Of a stretch of 64,000 nucleotides of DNA, positions 46,951-55,350 are shown one piece after another. The DNA is taken from assembly GCF_009932335.1 (NCBI RefSeq), contig NZ_BLJF01000001.1:2108001-2172000 (forward strand), in the 5' to 3' direction. This DNA is from Pseudomonas asiatica. GTDB taxonomy: Bacteria > Pseudomonadota > Gammaproteobacteria > Pseudomonadales > Pseudomonadaceae. The first letter of the stretch is position 1. Each line of letters begins with the position of its first letter. Both the position numbers and the translations under genes were made by a program. The notes beneath the pieces are model-generated. The model was not told where the DNA came from. It saw only the letters and a list, made by a program, of their open reading frames with translations, and made no database searches.

Positions 46951-47859
46951 GTGCGCGAACAAAATGATGAAAGTTTCGAGTTTGATGTGTCCGTGGTCGG
47001 GCTCGGTGCGATGGGAACGCTCATGGCACACGCGTTGCTCAAGCAAGGCAAACGCGTGGCGATCTGGAATCGATCACCCGGCAAGGCTGCGTCGCTCGTC
47101 GCCGCTGGCGCTCACCTGTGCGACAGCGTTGAAACCGCGCTGGTTGCAAGCCCGGCCACGATCTTCGTGCTCCTGGACAACCACGCGACCCACGAGGTGC
47201 TCGGGATGCCAGGTGTGATGCATGCACTGGCCAACCGTACGATCGTCGATTACACCACCAACGCCCAGGACGAGGGACCGGCGCTTCAGGGCCTCGTCAA
47301 TCGGGCGGGCGGCCATTACGTCAAAGGGATGATCGTGGCCTACCCGCGCAACGTCGGCCATCGCGAAAGCCACAGTATTCATACCGGCGATCGTGAGGCC
47401 TTCGAGCAGCACCGGTCGCTGCTTGAAGGGCTCGCCGGCCATACGGTGTTCCTTCCCTGGGGCGAAGCATTGGCCTTCGCGAGCGTGCTCCACGCCCATG
47501 CGTTTGCCGCGATGGTTGCGTTCTTCGAGGCCGTGGGTGCGAGCGAACGGTTTGGCCTGTCGGTTTCGAAGACAGCCAGGCTCCTGCTCGACACGTCACG
47601 CTTTTTCGTCGCCGACGCACTCGAGGAAGCGGCACGCCGGCTCGAAGCGCAGGATTTCGCAGGCGACCAGGCGAGGCTCGATGTACATGTAGATGCCTTC
47701 GCGCACATTGCCCAATCCCTGCATGCACAAGGGGCCTGGACGCCAGTGTTCGACGCGGTATGCCAAGTCGCGCAGCGCGCGGCATCAATGGGCTATGGCA
47801 ACCAGGACATTGCAGCCATCACCCTGTCATTCGCCCACGACAAAGCGCCCGGGCACTAA
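46951..47859 (+). CDS. Imine-reductase-like NADP-dependent oxidoreductase
   Basis: 302 residues from GTG 46951, placed 7 bp after AAGAGG; a TTG two codons earlier is too close to it. Rossmann motif GLGAMG at 17-22 and WNRS at about 39-42 (NADPH-type). The block GGHYVKGMIVAYPRNVGHRE (about 119-138) corresponds to the GG.YVDG.I.AYP...G pattern of imine reductases, a branch of the beta-hydroxyacid dehydrogenase superfamily. The position expected for the catalytic Asp or Tyr appears to be Ser (in GEALAFASVLHAHAF), so activity may differ. Cyclic imines from aminoaldehydes are reasonable substrates given the neighbouring transaminases. Confidence 0.8.
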   Translation: MREQNDESFEFDVSVVGLGAMGTLMAHALLKQGKRVAIWNRSPGKAASLVAAGAHLCDSVETALVASPATIFVLLDNHATHEVLGMPGVMHALANRTIVDYTTNAQDEGPALQGLVNRAGGHYVKGMIVAYPRNVGHRESHSIHTGDREAFEQHRSLLEGLAGHTVFLPWGEALAFASVLHAHAFAAMVAFFEAVGASERFGLSVSKTARLLLDTSRFFVADALEEAARRLEAQDFAGDQARLDVHVDAFAHIAQSLHAQGAWTPVFDAVCQVAQRAASMGYGNQDIAAITLSFAHDKAPGH

Positions 47860-47896
47860 CCGCGTGATACTGGCCTTTCGGATCGAACCTGAAGAC

Positions 47897-47910
47897 AACA
47901 ACAATAAAAA
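47897..47910 (+). promoter_or_regulatory. Overlapping Crc/Hfq-type A-rich motifs
   Basis: AACAACAATAAAAA contains AACAACAA and AATAAAAA, both AAnAAnAA, directly before the GGAGG of the 50-codon gene. Confidence 0.55.
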
Positions 47911-47925
47911 TCGCTGGAGGATCAT

Positions 47926-48078
47926 ATGCGCCGATTTGGTTTTCTACTGGCCGTGTTGACGCTGGCCGTTTTCCTGAGTGCCCTGCTTGCCCCCAGGCCT
48001 TCTCTCGTCAACCGAGCGGCGGCGCAGCGCATGGGGCATCCGATCACCAGCATCGGCGAGATTTTCAGGGGGTATTAA
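47926..48078 (+). CDS. 50-residue single-pass membrane or secreted peptide
   Basis: MRRFGFLLAVLTLAVFLSAL begins the peptide; a helix of about 18 hydrophobic residues (4-22) is followed by a basic/alanine-rich tail and ends IGEIFRGY. A strong TGGAGG sits 5 bp before the ATG, and Crc/Hfq-type motifs lie just upstream, so translation is expected and regulated. It has 66 bp to the reductase gene and is followed by a hairpin. Family unknown; it could be a membrane partner of one of the transporters or enzymes. Confidence 0.7.
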   Translation: MRRFGFLLAVLTLAVFLSALLAPRPSLVNRAAAQRMGHPITSIGEIFRGY

Positions 48079-48091
48079 CGAGGTTTCACCT

Positions 48092-48119
48092 GGCCGCTGG
48101 CACGCATCCGCCAGCGGCC
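48092..48119. terminator. Bidirectional hairpin between convergent operons
   Basis: GGCCGCTGGC (48092-48101) and GCCAGCGGCC (48110-48119), a perfect 10-bp stem with an 8-nt loop. It lies between the peptide gene (plus) and the symporter gene (minus). Confidence 0.65.
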
Positions 48120-48127
48120 GCAGGTAA

Positions 48128-49786
48128 TCAATGATCGACCGCACCGCTGGCACCAAGGCCGGTCTGGCCCCTTACGAACTGGTCGGCGAACGCCGCCCTT
48201 TCTGCCTTGGCTCGCGCAGTCCGGTCTAGCCGGGAAACGCCATACGCCACCGCAAACGCCAGCGGCATGGAGAACAGCGCAGGCTGGGTATAAGGGAACA
48301 GCGGCTCGGGAAAGTGCAACACATCCACCCACACGAGCTTGGAAAACACCACGAAGCCCATGGCGCTGACCAACCCCACGTAGCCACCGGCCAACGCGCC
48401 GCGCGTGGTCAACCCCGACCAGAACATCGACAGGAACAGCACCGGGAAGTTGGCCGAAGCGGCGATGCCAAAGGCCAGCGCGACCATGAAGGCCACGTTG
48501 ATGTTTTCGAACACGATGCCCAGGGCTATCGCCACCAGGCCAAGGCCCAGGGTCGCCAGCTTGGTCACCCGCAGCTCCTGGGCCTCGCTGGCCGCGCCTT
48601 TCATGATCACCCGCGCATACAGGTCATGGGCGATGGCGGACGCCCCGGCCAGGGCCAGGCCTGACACCACGGCCAGGATGGTGGCGAAGGTCACGGCAGA
48701 CAAAAAGCCCAGCAGCAGGTTGCCGCCTACAGCCTGGGCCAGGTGCATGACCACCATGTTGCCCCCGCCCACCAGCTTGCCACCCACCTGCCCGCCTTCG
48801 AAGAACTGCGGCTGCTGGCTGACGATCACGATCGACGCCAGGCCCAGCAGGAAAATGACATTGAAGAAGTAGCCGATGAACCCGGTGGCATAGAGCACCG
48901 ACTTGCGTGCCTCCCGGGCATCGCTGACGGTGAAGAAGCGCATCAGGATATGCGGCAGCCCGGCGGTGCCGAACACCAGCCCCAGGCTCAGCGACAGCGC
49001 TGTCAATGGGTCAGCCAGCAGGCTGCCGGGCGCCAGCAGGCGCTCGCCCAGGGCATGGGTGTGCATGGCCTTGCTGACCAGGGTGTCATAGCTAAAGTCG
49101 AATTCGCGCATCGCCAGGAACAGCACCACGGAGCCGCCCACCAGCAGCAGGAATGCCTTGATGATCTGCACCCAGGTGGTCGCCACCATGCCGCCGAAGG
49201 TCACATACAGCATCATCAGCGCACCGACGATCACCAAGGCGATGTGATAGTCCAGGCCGAACAGCAGCCTGATCAACTGCCCGGCCCCGACCATCTGCGC
49301 CACCAGGTAGAAACACACCACGGTCAGCGAACCGATGGCGGCCATGGTGCGCACCTTGCCCTGGTCGAGGCGGTACGAAGTGATGTCAGCGAAGGTGAAG
49401 CGGCCCAGGTTGCGCAGCCGCTCGGTCATCAACAGCAGCAACACCGGCCAGCCCGCGAAGAAGGCAATGAGGTAGATGTAGCCGTCCATGCCGGAGGTGT
49501 AGATGAGCGCGGTGATCCCCAACAGCGTCGAGGCGGACATGTAGTCACCGGCCAGCGCCAGGCCATTCTGCCAGCCCAGGATGCCGCCACCGGCACTGTA
49601 GAAGTCCGCCGTCGAGCGGGTGCGCCGCGCTGCCCACCAGGTGATGCACAGGGTGAACAGCACGAACACCATGAACATGCCTATCGCATGCAGGTTGAGC
49701 GGCTGACGCTGGCCCGCGCCGAGCGCAGGCGAAGCCAACAGCAGGCCGGAGTGCAGCAACAAAGCCAGAGGCAGTAGTTTCTTCAT
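48128..49786 (-). CDS. Sodium:solute symporter (SSS family, ActP-like)
   Basis: 552 residues from MKKLLPLALLLHSGLLLASP; an in-frame extension upstream lies in the DUF485 gene. About 13-14 TM helices with signal-like first helix; ActP landmarks include SAGGGILGWQNGLALAGDYM, then SASTLLGITALIYTSGMDGY and FADITSYRLDQGKVRT. Imports acetate-like monocarboxylates with Na+. Its ATG overlaps the DUF485 stop (ATGA), as with yjcH-actP in E. coli. Last gene of the sigma-54-associated operon. Confidence 0.92.
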   Translation of the reverse strand: MKKLLPLALLLHSGLLLASPALGAGQRQPLNLHAIGMFMVFVLFTLCITWWAARRTRSTADFYSAGGGILGWQNGLALAGDYMSASTLLGITALIYTSGMDGYIYLIAFFAGWPVLLLLMTERLRNLGRFTFADITSYRLDQGKVRTMAAIGSLTVVCFYLVAQMVGAGQLIRLLFGLDYHIALVIVGALMMLYVTFGGMVATTWVQIIKAFLLLVGGSVVLFLAMREFDFSYDTLVSKAMHTHALGERLLAPGSLLADPLTALSLSLGLVFGTAGLPHILMRFFTVSDAREARKSVLYATGFIGYFFNVIFLLGLASIVIVSQQPQFFEGGQVGGKLVGGGNMVVMHLAQAVGGNLLLGFLSAVTFATILAVVSGLALAGASAIAHDLYARVIMKGAASEAQELRVTKLATLGLGLVAIALGIVFENINVAFMVALAFGIAASANFPVLFLSMFWSGLTTRGALAGGYVGLVSAMGFVVFSKLVWVDVLHFPEPLFPYTQPALFSMPLAFAVAYGVSRLDRTARAKAERAAFADQFVRGQTGLGASGAVDH

Positions 49787-50106
49787 GCGCCCCACTCCTC
49801 TTCCAGCCCGGCGACCAGCGTCTGCGTCAGGCGATCGAATTCGCCATTGGCCCGGTACACATAGAACGCCGACAGCGCACAGAAGAACACGAACAGGAAA
49901 GCGCCGGCCGCGACGCCGAAGGTCATGTTCGACCCCTCGACCAGGCGCCTGGCGATCAGCTCGGGCCAGAACGATACCAATGCGATGTAGCCATAGAACA
50001 AGGCCAGGATCAGCACGAACAGGCTCAGGGTAAAACGGTTTCTGCGCGTCACCAGTTGCTGGAACCGGGCACTGGCGCGAACGCGCGCGTATAACAGGCT
50101 GGACAT
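49783..50106 (-). CDS. DUF485 membrane protein (YjcH-like)
   Basis: 107 residues with two TM helices (FTLSLFVLILALFYGYIALV and GAFLFVFFCALSAFYVYRAN), the standard DUF485 layout, and a soluble acidic tail. It is always found with ActP-type symporters and is thought to be a subunit. Translationally coupled to the symporter gene; a Crc/Hfq-type AACAACAA lies 21 bp before its start. Confidence 0.92.
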   Translation of the reverse strand: MSSLLYARVRASARFQQLVTRRNRFTLSLFVLILALFYGYIALVSFWPELIARRLVEGSNMTFGVAAGAFLFVFFCALSAFYVYRANGEFDRLTQTLVAGLEEEWGA

Positions 50107-50127
50107 GGGACACCTCGCTCAATGTAC

Positions 50128-50135
50128 TTGTTGTT
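50128..50135 (-). promoter_or_regulatory. Crc/Hfq-type AAnAAnAA motif before DUF485-symporter genes
   Basis: AACAACAA on the minus strand, 21 bp upstream of the DUF485 start codon, in the 56-bp gap after the acyl-CoA synthetase gene. Confidence 0.55.
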
Positions 50136-50162
50136 ATGGGGTGTGCAGCTGTTGCAGCTCGA

Positions 50163-51815
50163 TCAATGCTCGGCGTCGGCGGTCTGCGCCTCCTGTTGCC
50201 GGGCCCACTCGCGCAGGACGAACTTCTGGATCTTGCCGGTGGCGGTCTTGGGCAGTTCCGTGAGCGACACATGCCGCGGCGCCTTGAAGTGCGCCAGGCG
50301 TTCACGGCACCAGCGGATCAGGTCGGCCTCCGTAACCGTGGCCAGCGCATCAGCGCGCAAGGTGACGAACGCATGGGGTGTCTCACCCCAGCGCGAGTCC
50401 GGGCGCGCCACCACCGCCGCCTCAACCACCTCTGAGTGCTGGTAGAGCACTTCCTCGATTTCCAGCGAACTGATGTTCTCGCCACCGGAGATGATGATGT
50501 CCTTGGCCCGGTCCTTGATTTCCACGTAACCGTCCGGGTGCAGCACGGCCAGGTCGCCCGTGTGCAGCCAGCCATTGGCCAATGCGGCCCGGGTGGCCTC
50601 TGGGTTGTGCAGGTAGCCTTTCATCACGGTGTTGCCGCGCACCACCAGCTCGCCAAGGGTAAGGCCATCGGCTGGAACCGGGCGGCCGGTATCGGTATCC
50701 AGCACCGTGGCCTCCTCGAGCATCGGGTGGGCGACACCCTGGCGGCTCATGAACTGCGCCCGGGCCTCAAGCGGCAACTCGTCGACCCCCGGCTGCCACA
50801 GGCACAATGTGCTGGGGCCATAGCTTTCGGTCATGCCATAGGCATGGGTGATGTTGAAGCCACGCGCCTCCATCGCCGCAATAACCGCACTGGGCGGGGC
50901 AGCACCGCCAGTGATCACCGATACCGGCACCGGAGGGGCACTGGCATGCTCGGCGTGGATCAGCATCGACATCACCACCGGGGCGGCGCTCAGGTGAGTC
51001 ACGGCATGCTCGGCGATGGCGGCGTTGATCGCATCAGGCTGGACCTTGCGCAGACACACGTGGGTGCCACCGGACAACGTCACCGCCCAGGTATGGCTCC
51101 AGCCGTTGCAGTGGAACATCGGCAAGGTCCACAGGTAGACGCTGCGCGGCCCCAACTGGAAGATCAGCGCCCCAGCGCAGGCGTTTAGGTAGGCGCCGCG
51201 GTGATGCAACACCACGCCCTTGGGGTCCCCCGTGGTGCCGGAGGTGTAGTTGATGGCGATCGACTGCCATTCGTTCTGTGGCGCACTCAAGGGTCGCGCG
51301 GGGTCGCCCTGGGCCAGGAACGCTTCGTAGTCCAGGTCGTGGGCCAGGTCGGCGCGCTCGGCCTGATCATCGTCGATGCCCACCAGCAAGGGCGGCGCAT
51401 CGAGCATGGCCAGCGCCTGACTGGCCACGGCACCGAACTCGCGGTCGCAGATCAATACCTTGGCCGCGCAGTGCCGCAAGATGAAGGCGATGCTGCGTGC
51501 CTCGAGCCGAATGTTGATGCATACCAGCACCGCCCCGGCACCGGGCACGCCATAGTGGGCTTCGAGCATTTCAGGGATGTTCGGGGCCAGTATCGCCACC
51601 CGTTCGCCCGGTTGCACACCGACCCGCTCCAGGGCACTGGCCAGAGCACGGCTGCGCTCGTGCAACTGAAGATAGTTGTAACGCCGCCTACCATAGACCA
51701 CCGCATCTCGCTGCGGATATACCTGTGCGGCCCGCTTGAGAAACGACAGCGGCGACAGCGGCACATGGTTGGCTTCGTTGGGGGCAAGCTCGTGATCGAG
51801 GGTTGGAACCATCAT
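50163..51815 (-). CDS. AMP-forming acyl-CoA synthetase
   Basis: 550 residues from the ATG at 51815 (MMVPTLDHELAPNEANHVPL). ANL-superfamily motifs: AINYTSGTTGDPKGVVLHHR (P-loop-like A3), YGMTESYG (A5), TGDLAVLHPDGYVEIKDRAK (A7/A8) and the catalytic lysine near PKTATGKIQKFVLREWA. Activates a carboxylic acid to its CoA thioester, feeding the acyl-CoA dehydrogenase in the same operon. Start overlaps the stop of a 15-codon mini-reading frame with a strong ribosome-binding site. Confidence 0.92.
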   Translation of the reverse strand: MMVPTLDHELAPNEANHVPLSPLSFLKRAAQVYPQRDAVVYGRRRYNYLQLHERSRALASALERVGVQPGERVAILAPNIPEMLEAHYGVPGAGAVLVCINIRLEARSIAFILRHCAAKVLICDREFGAVASQALAMLDAPPLLVGIDDDQAERADLAHDLDYEAFLAQGDPARPLSAPQNEWQSIAINYTSGTTGDPKGVVLHHRGAYLNACAGALIFQLGPRSVYLWTLPMFHCNGWSHTWAVTLSGGTHVCLRKVQPDAINAAIAEHAVTHLSAAPVVMSMLIHAEHASAPPVPVSVITGGAAPPSAVIAAMEARGFNITHAYGMTESYGPSTLCLWQPGVDELPLEARAQFMSRQGVAHPMLEEATVLDTDTGRPVPADGLTLGELVVRGNTVMKGYLHNPEATRAALANGWLHTGDLAVLHPDGYVEIKDRAKDIIISGGENISSLEIEEVLYQHSEVVEAAVVARPDSRWGETPHAFVTLRADALATVTEADLIRWCRERLAHFKAPRHVSLTELPKTATGKIQKFVLREWARQQEAQTADAEH

Positions 51816-51859
51816 GGCAGACACCTCATCGACACTTTGCTCAGGTTTTGCACGCACAT
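51812..51859 (-). CDS. 15-codon leader mini-gene coupled to the acyl-CoA synthetase
   Basis: Reads MCVQNLSKVSMRCLP, then TGA, which overlaps the synthetase ATG. AGGAGG is 5 bp before its ATG, whereas the synthetase itself has only a weaker GAGGTG. Ribosomes would terminate exactly at the synthetase start, giving translational coupling. A-rich Crc/Hfq-type sequence lies immediately upstream. Could be a leader regulating the synthetase, or simply a chance overlap. Confidence 0.45.
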   Translation of the reverse strand: MCVQNLSKVSMRCLP

Positions 51860-51871
51860 ACCTACCTCCTG

Positions 51872-51885
51872 TTCTTGTTATTATT
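51872..51885 (-). promoter_or_regulatory. Crc/Hfq-type A-rich motifs before the acyl-CoA synthetase
   Basis: On the minus strand AATAATAACAAGAA holds three overlapping AAnAAnAA matches (AATAATAA, AATAACAA, AACAAGAA) ending 1 bp before the AGGAGG of the mini-gene. Confidence 0.6.
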
Positions 51886-51898
51886 GCGCCAGGGCGCG

Positions 51899-52666
51899 TT
51901 ACAGGCTGCTGCACAGATGGCCGCCATCGACCACGATCTCGGCGCCGCTCATCGCCCGCCCAGCATCGCTGGCGAGCAGCAGCAAGGCGCCGTCCAGGTC
52001 CGACGGCACGCTGAAGCGTCGGCTGGGGATACGCGAACGCAACTTGTCACCGGCCTCGCTGGCCAGGAAGGCCTCGTTCAAATCAGTCATCACGTAGCCG
52101 GGCGCCAGGGCGTTCACCCGGATGCCATGGCGCGCCAACTCCAGCGCCATGGCGCGGGTCAGGTGGGCCAGGCCGGCCTTGGCCGCCAGGTAAGGGCCTA
52201 CGGCACCGGCCACACGGCAGGCGAGGATCGAGGTGACATTAATCAGGCTGCCCCCCTTCCCCGCCGCCACCATGCGCCGGGCGCTTTCCTGGGCCACGGC
52301 CCAGGCGCCCTTGAGGTTGGTGTCGAGCACGTGGTCCCAGGTTTGATCATCGCAGGCCAGCAAAGGCTGGCTGTCGCTCACCCCCGCATTGTTGACCAGG
52401 ACATCCAGCGGGCCGGCGGCATCGAGCACCCGGCAGATGTCCTCACGGCTGGTCACATCGAGGGCAAAGGCCTGCGCCCGCCCTCCAGCCACCTCGATGG
52501 CCTCCACCAACGCCCGCAGCGGCGCCTGGCGCCTGGCGGTCACCACCACCTCGGCGCCTGCAGCGGCCAGGGTCATGGCGAAGTGACGGCCCAGGCCGCT
52601 GGAGGCCCCGGTCACCAGGGCGCGGCGCCCGTCAAGGGCGAACAGTCGGACAAGGTTCGGCTGCAT
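51899..52666 (-). CDS. Short-chain dehydrogenase/reductase
   Basis: 255 residues, classical SDR. NAD(P)-binding TGASSGLGRHFAMTLAAAGA, NNAG, catalytic Ser in INVTSILACRV and YLAAK (Tyr/Lys); C-terminal DGGHLCSSL. Likely a 3-hydroxyacyl-CoA dehydrogenase-type or ketoreductase step beside the acyl-CoA dehydrogenase, whose stop codon overlaps its start by one base. Confidence 0.92.
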   Translation of the reverse strand: MQPNLVRLFALDGRRALVTGASSGLGRHFAMTLAAAGAEVVVTARRQAPLRALVEAIEVAGGRAQAFALDVTSREDICRVLDAAGPLDVLVNNAGVSDSQPLLACDDQTWDHVLDTNLKGAWAVAQESARRMVAAGKGGSLINVTSILACRVAGAVGPYLAAKAGLAHLTRAMALELARHGIRVNALAPGYVMTDLNEAFLASEAGDKLRSRIPSRRFSVPSDLDGALLLLASDAGRAMSGAEIVVDGGHLCSSL

Positions 52667-53838
52667 CAGTGGGCCCCCAGGCGCTGGTCGAGCAGCTTCT
52701 TCGCCAGGCTCATGCGGTGCACTTCGCTCGGACCGTCATAGATGCGGAACGGGCGAATGTCGCGGAAGATCCGCTCCACCACGGTGTCCCCGGTCACCCC
52801 GCGGCCACCCAATACCTGGACGCAACGATCGACCACCCGCCACAGCGCCTCGGCGCTGATCACCTTGGCCATGCTCGAATCGACATTGGCACGCCGGCCC
52901 TGGTCGAGCACCCAGGCGCAGTGCCAGACCGCCAAGCGCACCACGTGCAGGTCCATCATGTTGTCGGCGAGCATGAAGCCCACGCCCTGGTGCTCGCCCA
53001 GCGGCTTGCCGAAGGCGTCACGGGTGCGCGCATAGTCGCAGGCGATGTCGTGGGCGCGGCGCGCGGCACCGAGCCAGCGCATGCAATGAGTCAAGCGTGC
53101 GGGCGCCAGGCGCACCTGGGCATAACGGAAGCCCTTGCCGATCTCGCCGAGGACATCGCTCGCCGGGATACGCAGGTTGTCGAAACGCAGCTGCCCGTGA
53201 CCACCGGTAAAACAGCCGTCCAGCGAGTCCAGCTGACGTTCATGGATGATGCCGTCGCGCTTCATGTCGGTCAGGAACATGGTCGCGGTGCCATCCTCCA
53301 TGCGCGCCATGATAATGCCGAAGTCCGCGCCTTCGGCCCCGGTGATCAGCCACTTGCGGCCATTGATCAGATAGTCGTCGCCATCGCGGGTGGCAGTGGT
53401 ACGCAGCATCGACGGATCCGAACCGGAGCCCGGAGCAGGCTCGGTCATGGCGAAGCACGAACGGGCATGGCCCTGGACCAGCGGGCGCAACCAGCGGTCC
53501 TTCTGCGCCTCGGTGGCGACCACGTCCATCAGGTGGATATTGCCTTCGTCCGGCGCATGGATATTCAGCGCTACCGGGCCCAGCGGCGAGTAACCGGCCT
53601 CTTCGAAAACGATCGCCTTGGCCACATGGCTCAGCTCCAGGCCGCCCATTTCGCGGCTGGCGTGAGGCGTCAGCAAGCCGGCGGCGCGGGCGCGGGCCAC
53701 CAGGTCCTGGCGCAGGGCGTCGCTGGGGCCATGGCTGTCCTGGCGGGGGTCGTTCTCGAACGGGATGACCTGTTCGGCAATGAAGTCTCGGGTCTTGGCC
53801 TGCAAGGCGAGCAGTTCGTCCGGGAGAGTGAAGTTCAT
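52666..53838 (-). CDS. Acyl-CoA dehydrogenase
   Basis: 390 residues, full length. FAD/substrate motif ARSCFAMTEPAPGSGSDPSM, VLGGRGVTGDTVVERIFRDI and a C-terminal Arg-rich finger GPSEVHRMSLAKKLL. The N-terminal part resembles the ACAD11/isovaleryl-type branch that often sits with APH-like kinases. It introduces a double bond alpha-beta to the thioester; may act on 4-hydroxyacyl-CoA after phosphorylation by the neighbouring kinase, as in levulinate-type pathways (inference). Confidence 0.92.
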   Translation of the reverse strand: MNFTLPDELLALQAKTRDFIAEQVIPFENDPRQDSHGPSDALRQDLVARARAAGLLTPHASREMGGLELSHVAKAIVFEEAGYSPLGPVALNIHAPDEGNIHLMDVVATEAQKDRWLRPLVQGHARSCFAMTEPAPGSGSDPSMLRTTATRDGDDYLINGRKWLITGAEGADFGIIMARMEDGTATMFLTDMKRDGIIHERQLDSLDGCFTGGHGQLRFDNLRIPASDVLGEIGKGFRYAQVRLAPARLTHCMRWLGAARRAHDIACDYARTRDAFGKPLGEHQGVGFMLADNMMDLHVVRLAVWHCAWVLDQGRRANVDSSMAKVISAEALWRVVDRCVQVLGGRGVTGDTVVERIFRDIRPFRIYDGPSEVHRMSLAKKLLDQRLGAH

Positions 53839-53891
53839 GGCTGTCCTTGTGTGTTCTTGTCTATCGGAGGAATGGGGTGGTCGATGCAGTT

Positions 53892-54248
53892 TCAGGGCAA
53901 GGCCTTGGGGTTGCTGATCGCCAATCGGGCAACGGTGATCTGGCGCAATGTCTCGACCAGGGTGCGCCGGGTTTGCGGGGCGTCATGGCTGCCCTGGCGA
54001 ATGGCGCGAGCCAGTTGGCGGCGCAGGTCGGGCAATGTCGACGGCGCGTCATCGACCAAGGCGACCAGACGCGCCTGCTCCTGATCCTCGGCCTGAGCAC
54101 CCAGGCGGCTTTCGCGGGCCGCAATGGCCATGGCGTTGGCGATCATCAAGGCCGGGTAACGCAACTCGCCGGGCAGCGCTGGCAACAGCTGCTCCAGAAG
54201 CGTCGCGCGGGCGATCTCGAGCAATTGGTGGGCGTTGGGTTGGGTCAT
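53892..54248 (-). CDS. DUF6285 protein
   Basis: 118 residues, starting MTQPNAHQLLEIARATLLEQ; mostly helical with no membrane segment. Proteins of this kind (DUF6285) regularly separate an APH-like kinase gene and an acyl-CoA dehydrogenase gene, as here, and may be a subunit of the kinase. Overlaps the kinase gene by 4 bp. No catalytic motif is visible. Confidence 0.82.
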   Translation of the reverse strand: MTQPNAHQLLEIARATLLEQLLPALPGELRYPALMIANAMAIAARESRLGAQAEDQEQARLVALVDDAPSTLPDLRRQLARAIRQGSHDAPQTRRTLVETLRQITVARLAISNPKALP

Positions 54249-55303
54249 GGCGCTTCGGCTCCAGTCATGTGCAGGATGTCGAGTTCGAGCTCCGGCAACA
54301 GCCGGGCTGTCAGTGCCAACTCGAGCGACGGTTCTTCACCGGACAGATGGCGCTGCCCTTGCTGCAAGGCAATGACTGCCCAGCGCAGGGTGGCCATGAC
54401 CTGCCAGTAGTGCAGCTGACTGCGTTCGATGCACAGCGAAGACACCTCGTGATAACCACGCAGAAAATCCTCCAGCTGGCCAATGCCGCCGGCTTCGAGG
54501 TCTGGACGGGTAAAACGCCAGCAGCGGGCGGTGAACCAGCCGAGGTCCTCGCAAGGATCTCCCCAGCTGGTGAACTCCCAGTCGAGCACGGCCTCCAGCC
54601 CTTCTTCGCTGGCCAGGTAGTTGCCGGTGCGGTAGTCACGGTGCAACAAGCACAGGGTGCTGCTGCGCGGCGCATGCAGCTCGCACCAGCGCAGGCCCCA
54701 TTCCAGCACCGGATAGGCATCGGCGAGGGTGTCGAGGTAGCGGCGGTAGGCGTCGATGGTCGCCAGGGCCGGCGAGCTGTCCGGAACGGACAGGAAGCCC
54801 AGCGTGGCGCACGGCGGGCGGACCTGATGCAGACGCGCCAGGTTGGCGCCAAGCTGCGCCGCCAGTTGCGCCCGGCCCTGAGGACCGGCGCCGGTGCTGA
54901 GCGCGCGGCCGGTAGCGCTACCCGGCACATACTCCATCACGAAGAACACCCGCCCATGCACGCGCACATCGCGGCACAGCCAGAGCGGGCGTGGCACTTT
55001 CACGCCGGCCTGGTAAACCACCTGCAGCACGGCGAACTCCTGTGCACGGTCAAGGCTGGCGGGTAGCGCTGAAAGCGCATCGCTGCGCAGTACCCAACGC
55101 CGGACACCAGCCCACGGGCCGCCTTCGATCAGCAGGTCCAGCAGCCAGTTTTCCTGGATGGCACCGCCGCTCAGGCGCTTGCGCGCCTGGATGACCACCC
55201 GCGTTGCCGAGGCCTGCTCTCGGATGAACTCGGCCAGGCGGTGATCGTCAGTCATGGCCGCGAACGTATCGCTGGCCGGGGAAATCGTTGGTGAACTGCT
55301 CAT
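54245..55303 (-). CDS. APH-like phosphotransferase (hydroxyacyl-CoA kinase type)
   Basis: 352 residues from MSSSPTISPASDTFAAMTDD; MTDDHRLAEF, 16 codons later, is also possible. Catalytic loop LLHRDYRTGNYL (HxDxxxxN) and metal motif VLDWEFTSWGDPCEDLGW. The family includes LvaA-like kinases that phosphorylate 4-hydroxyacyl-CoA before dehydration, which agrees with the acyl-CoA dehydrogenase and DUF6285 partner. First gene of the operon, with a sigma-54 promoter 50 bp upstream. Confidence 0.88.
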   Translation of the reverse strand: MSSSPTISPASDTFAAMTDDHRLAEFIREQASATRVVIQARKRLSGGAIQENWLLDLLIEGGPWAGVRRWVLRSDALSALPASLDRAQEFAVLQVVYQAGVKVPRPLWLCRDVRVHGRVFFVMEYVPGSATGRALSTGAGPQGRAQLAAQLGANLARLHQVRPPCATLGFLSVPDSSPALATIDAYRRYLDTLADAYPVLEWGLRWCELHAPRSSTLCLLHRDYRTGNYLASEEGLEAVLDWEFTSWGDPCEDLGWFTARCWRFTRPDLEAGGIGQLEDFLRGYHEVSSLCIERSQLHYWQVMATLRWAVIALQQGQRHLSGEEPSLELALTARLLPELELDILHMTGAEAP

Positions 55304-55350
55304 GGGTCTGTAGGCCCTGCCTTTGGTTTCTGGGTTGGCACAAGCCCAAG

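Noticed and set aside
55335..55350. TGGCAC on the plus strand as a sigma-54 promoter for the activator gene
   Set aside because: The -12 TTGC box is missing at the right spacing; the minus-strand site 55351-55366 is much better.
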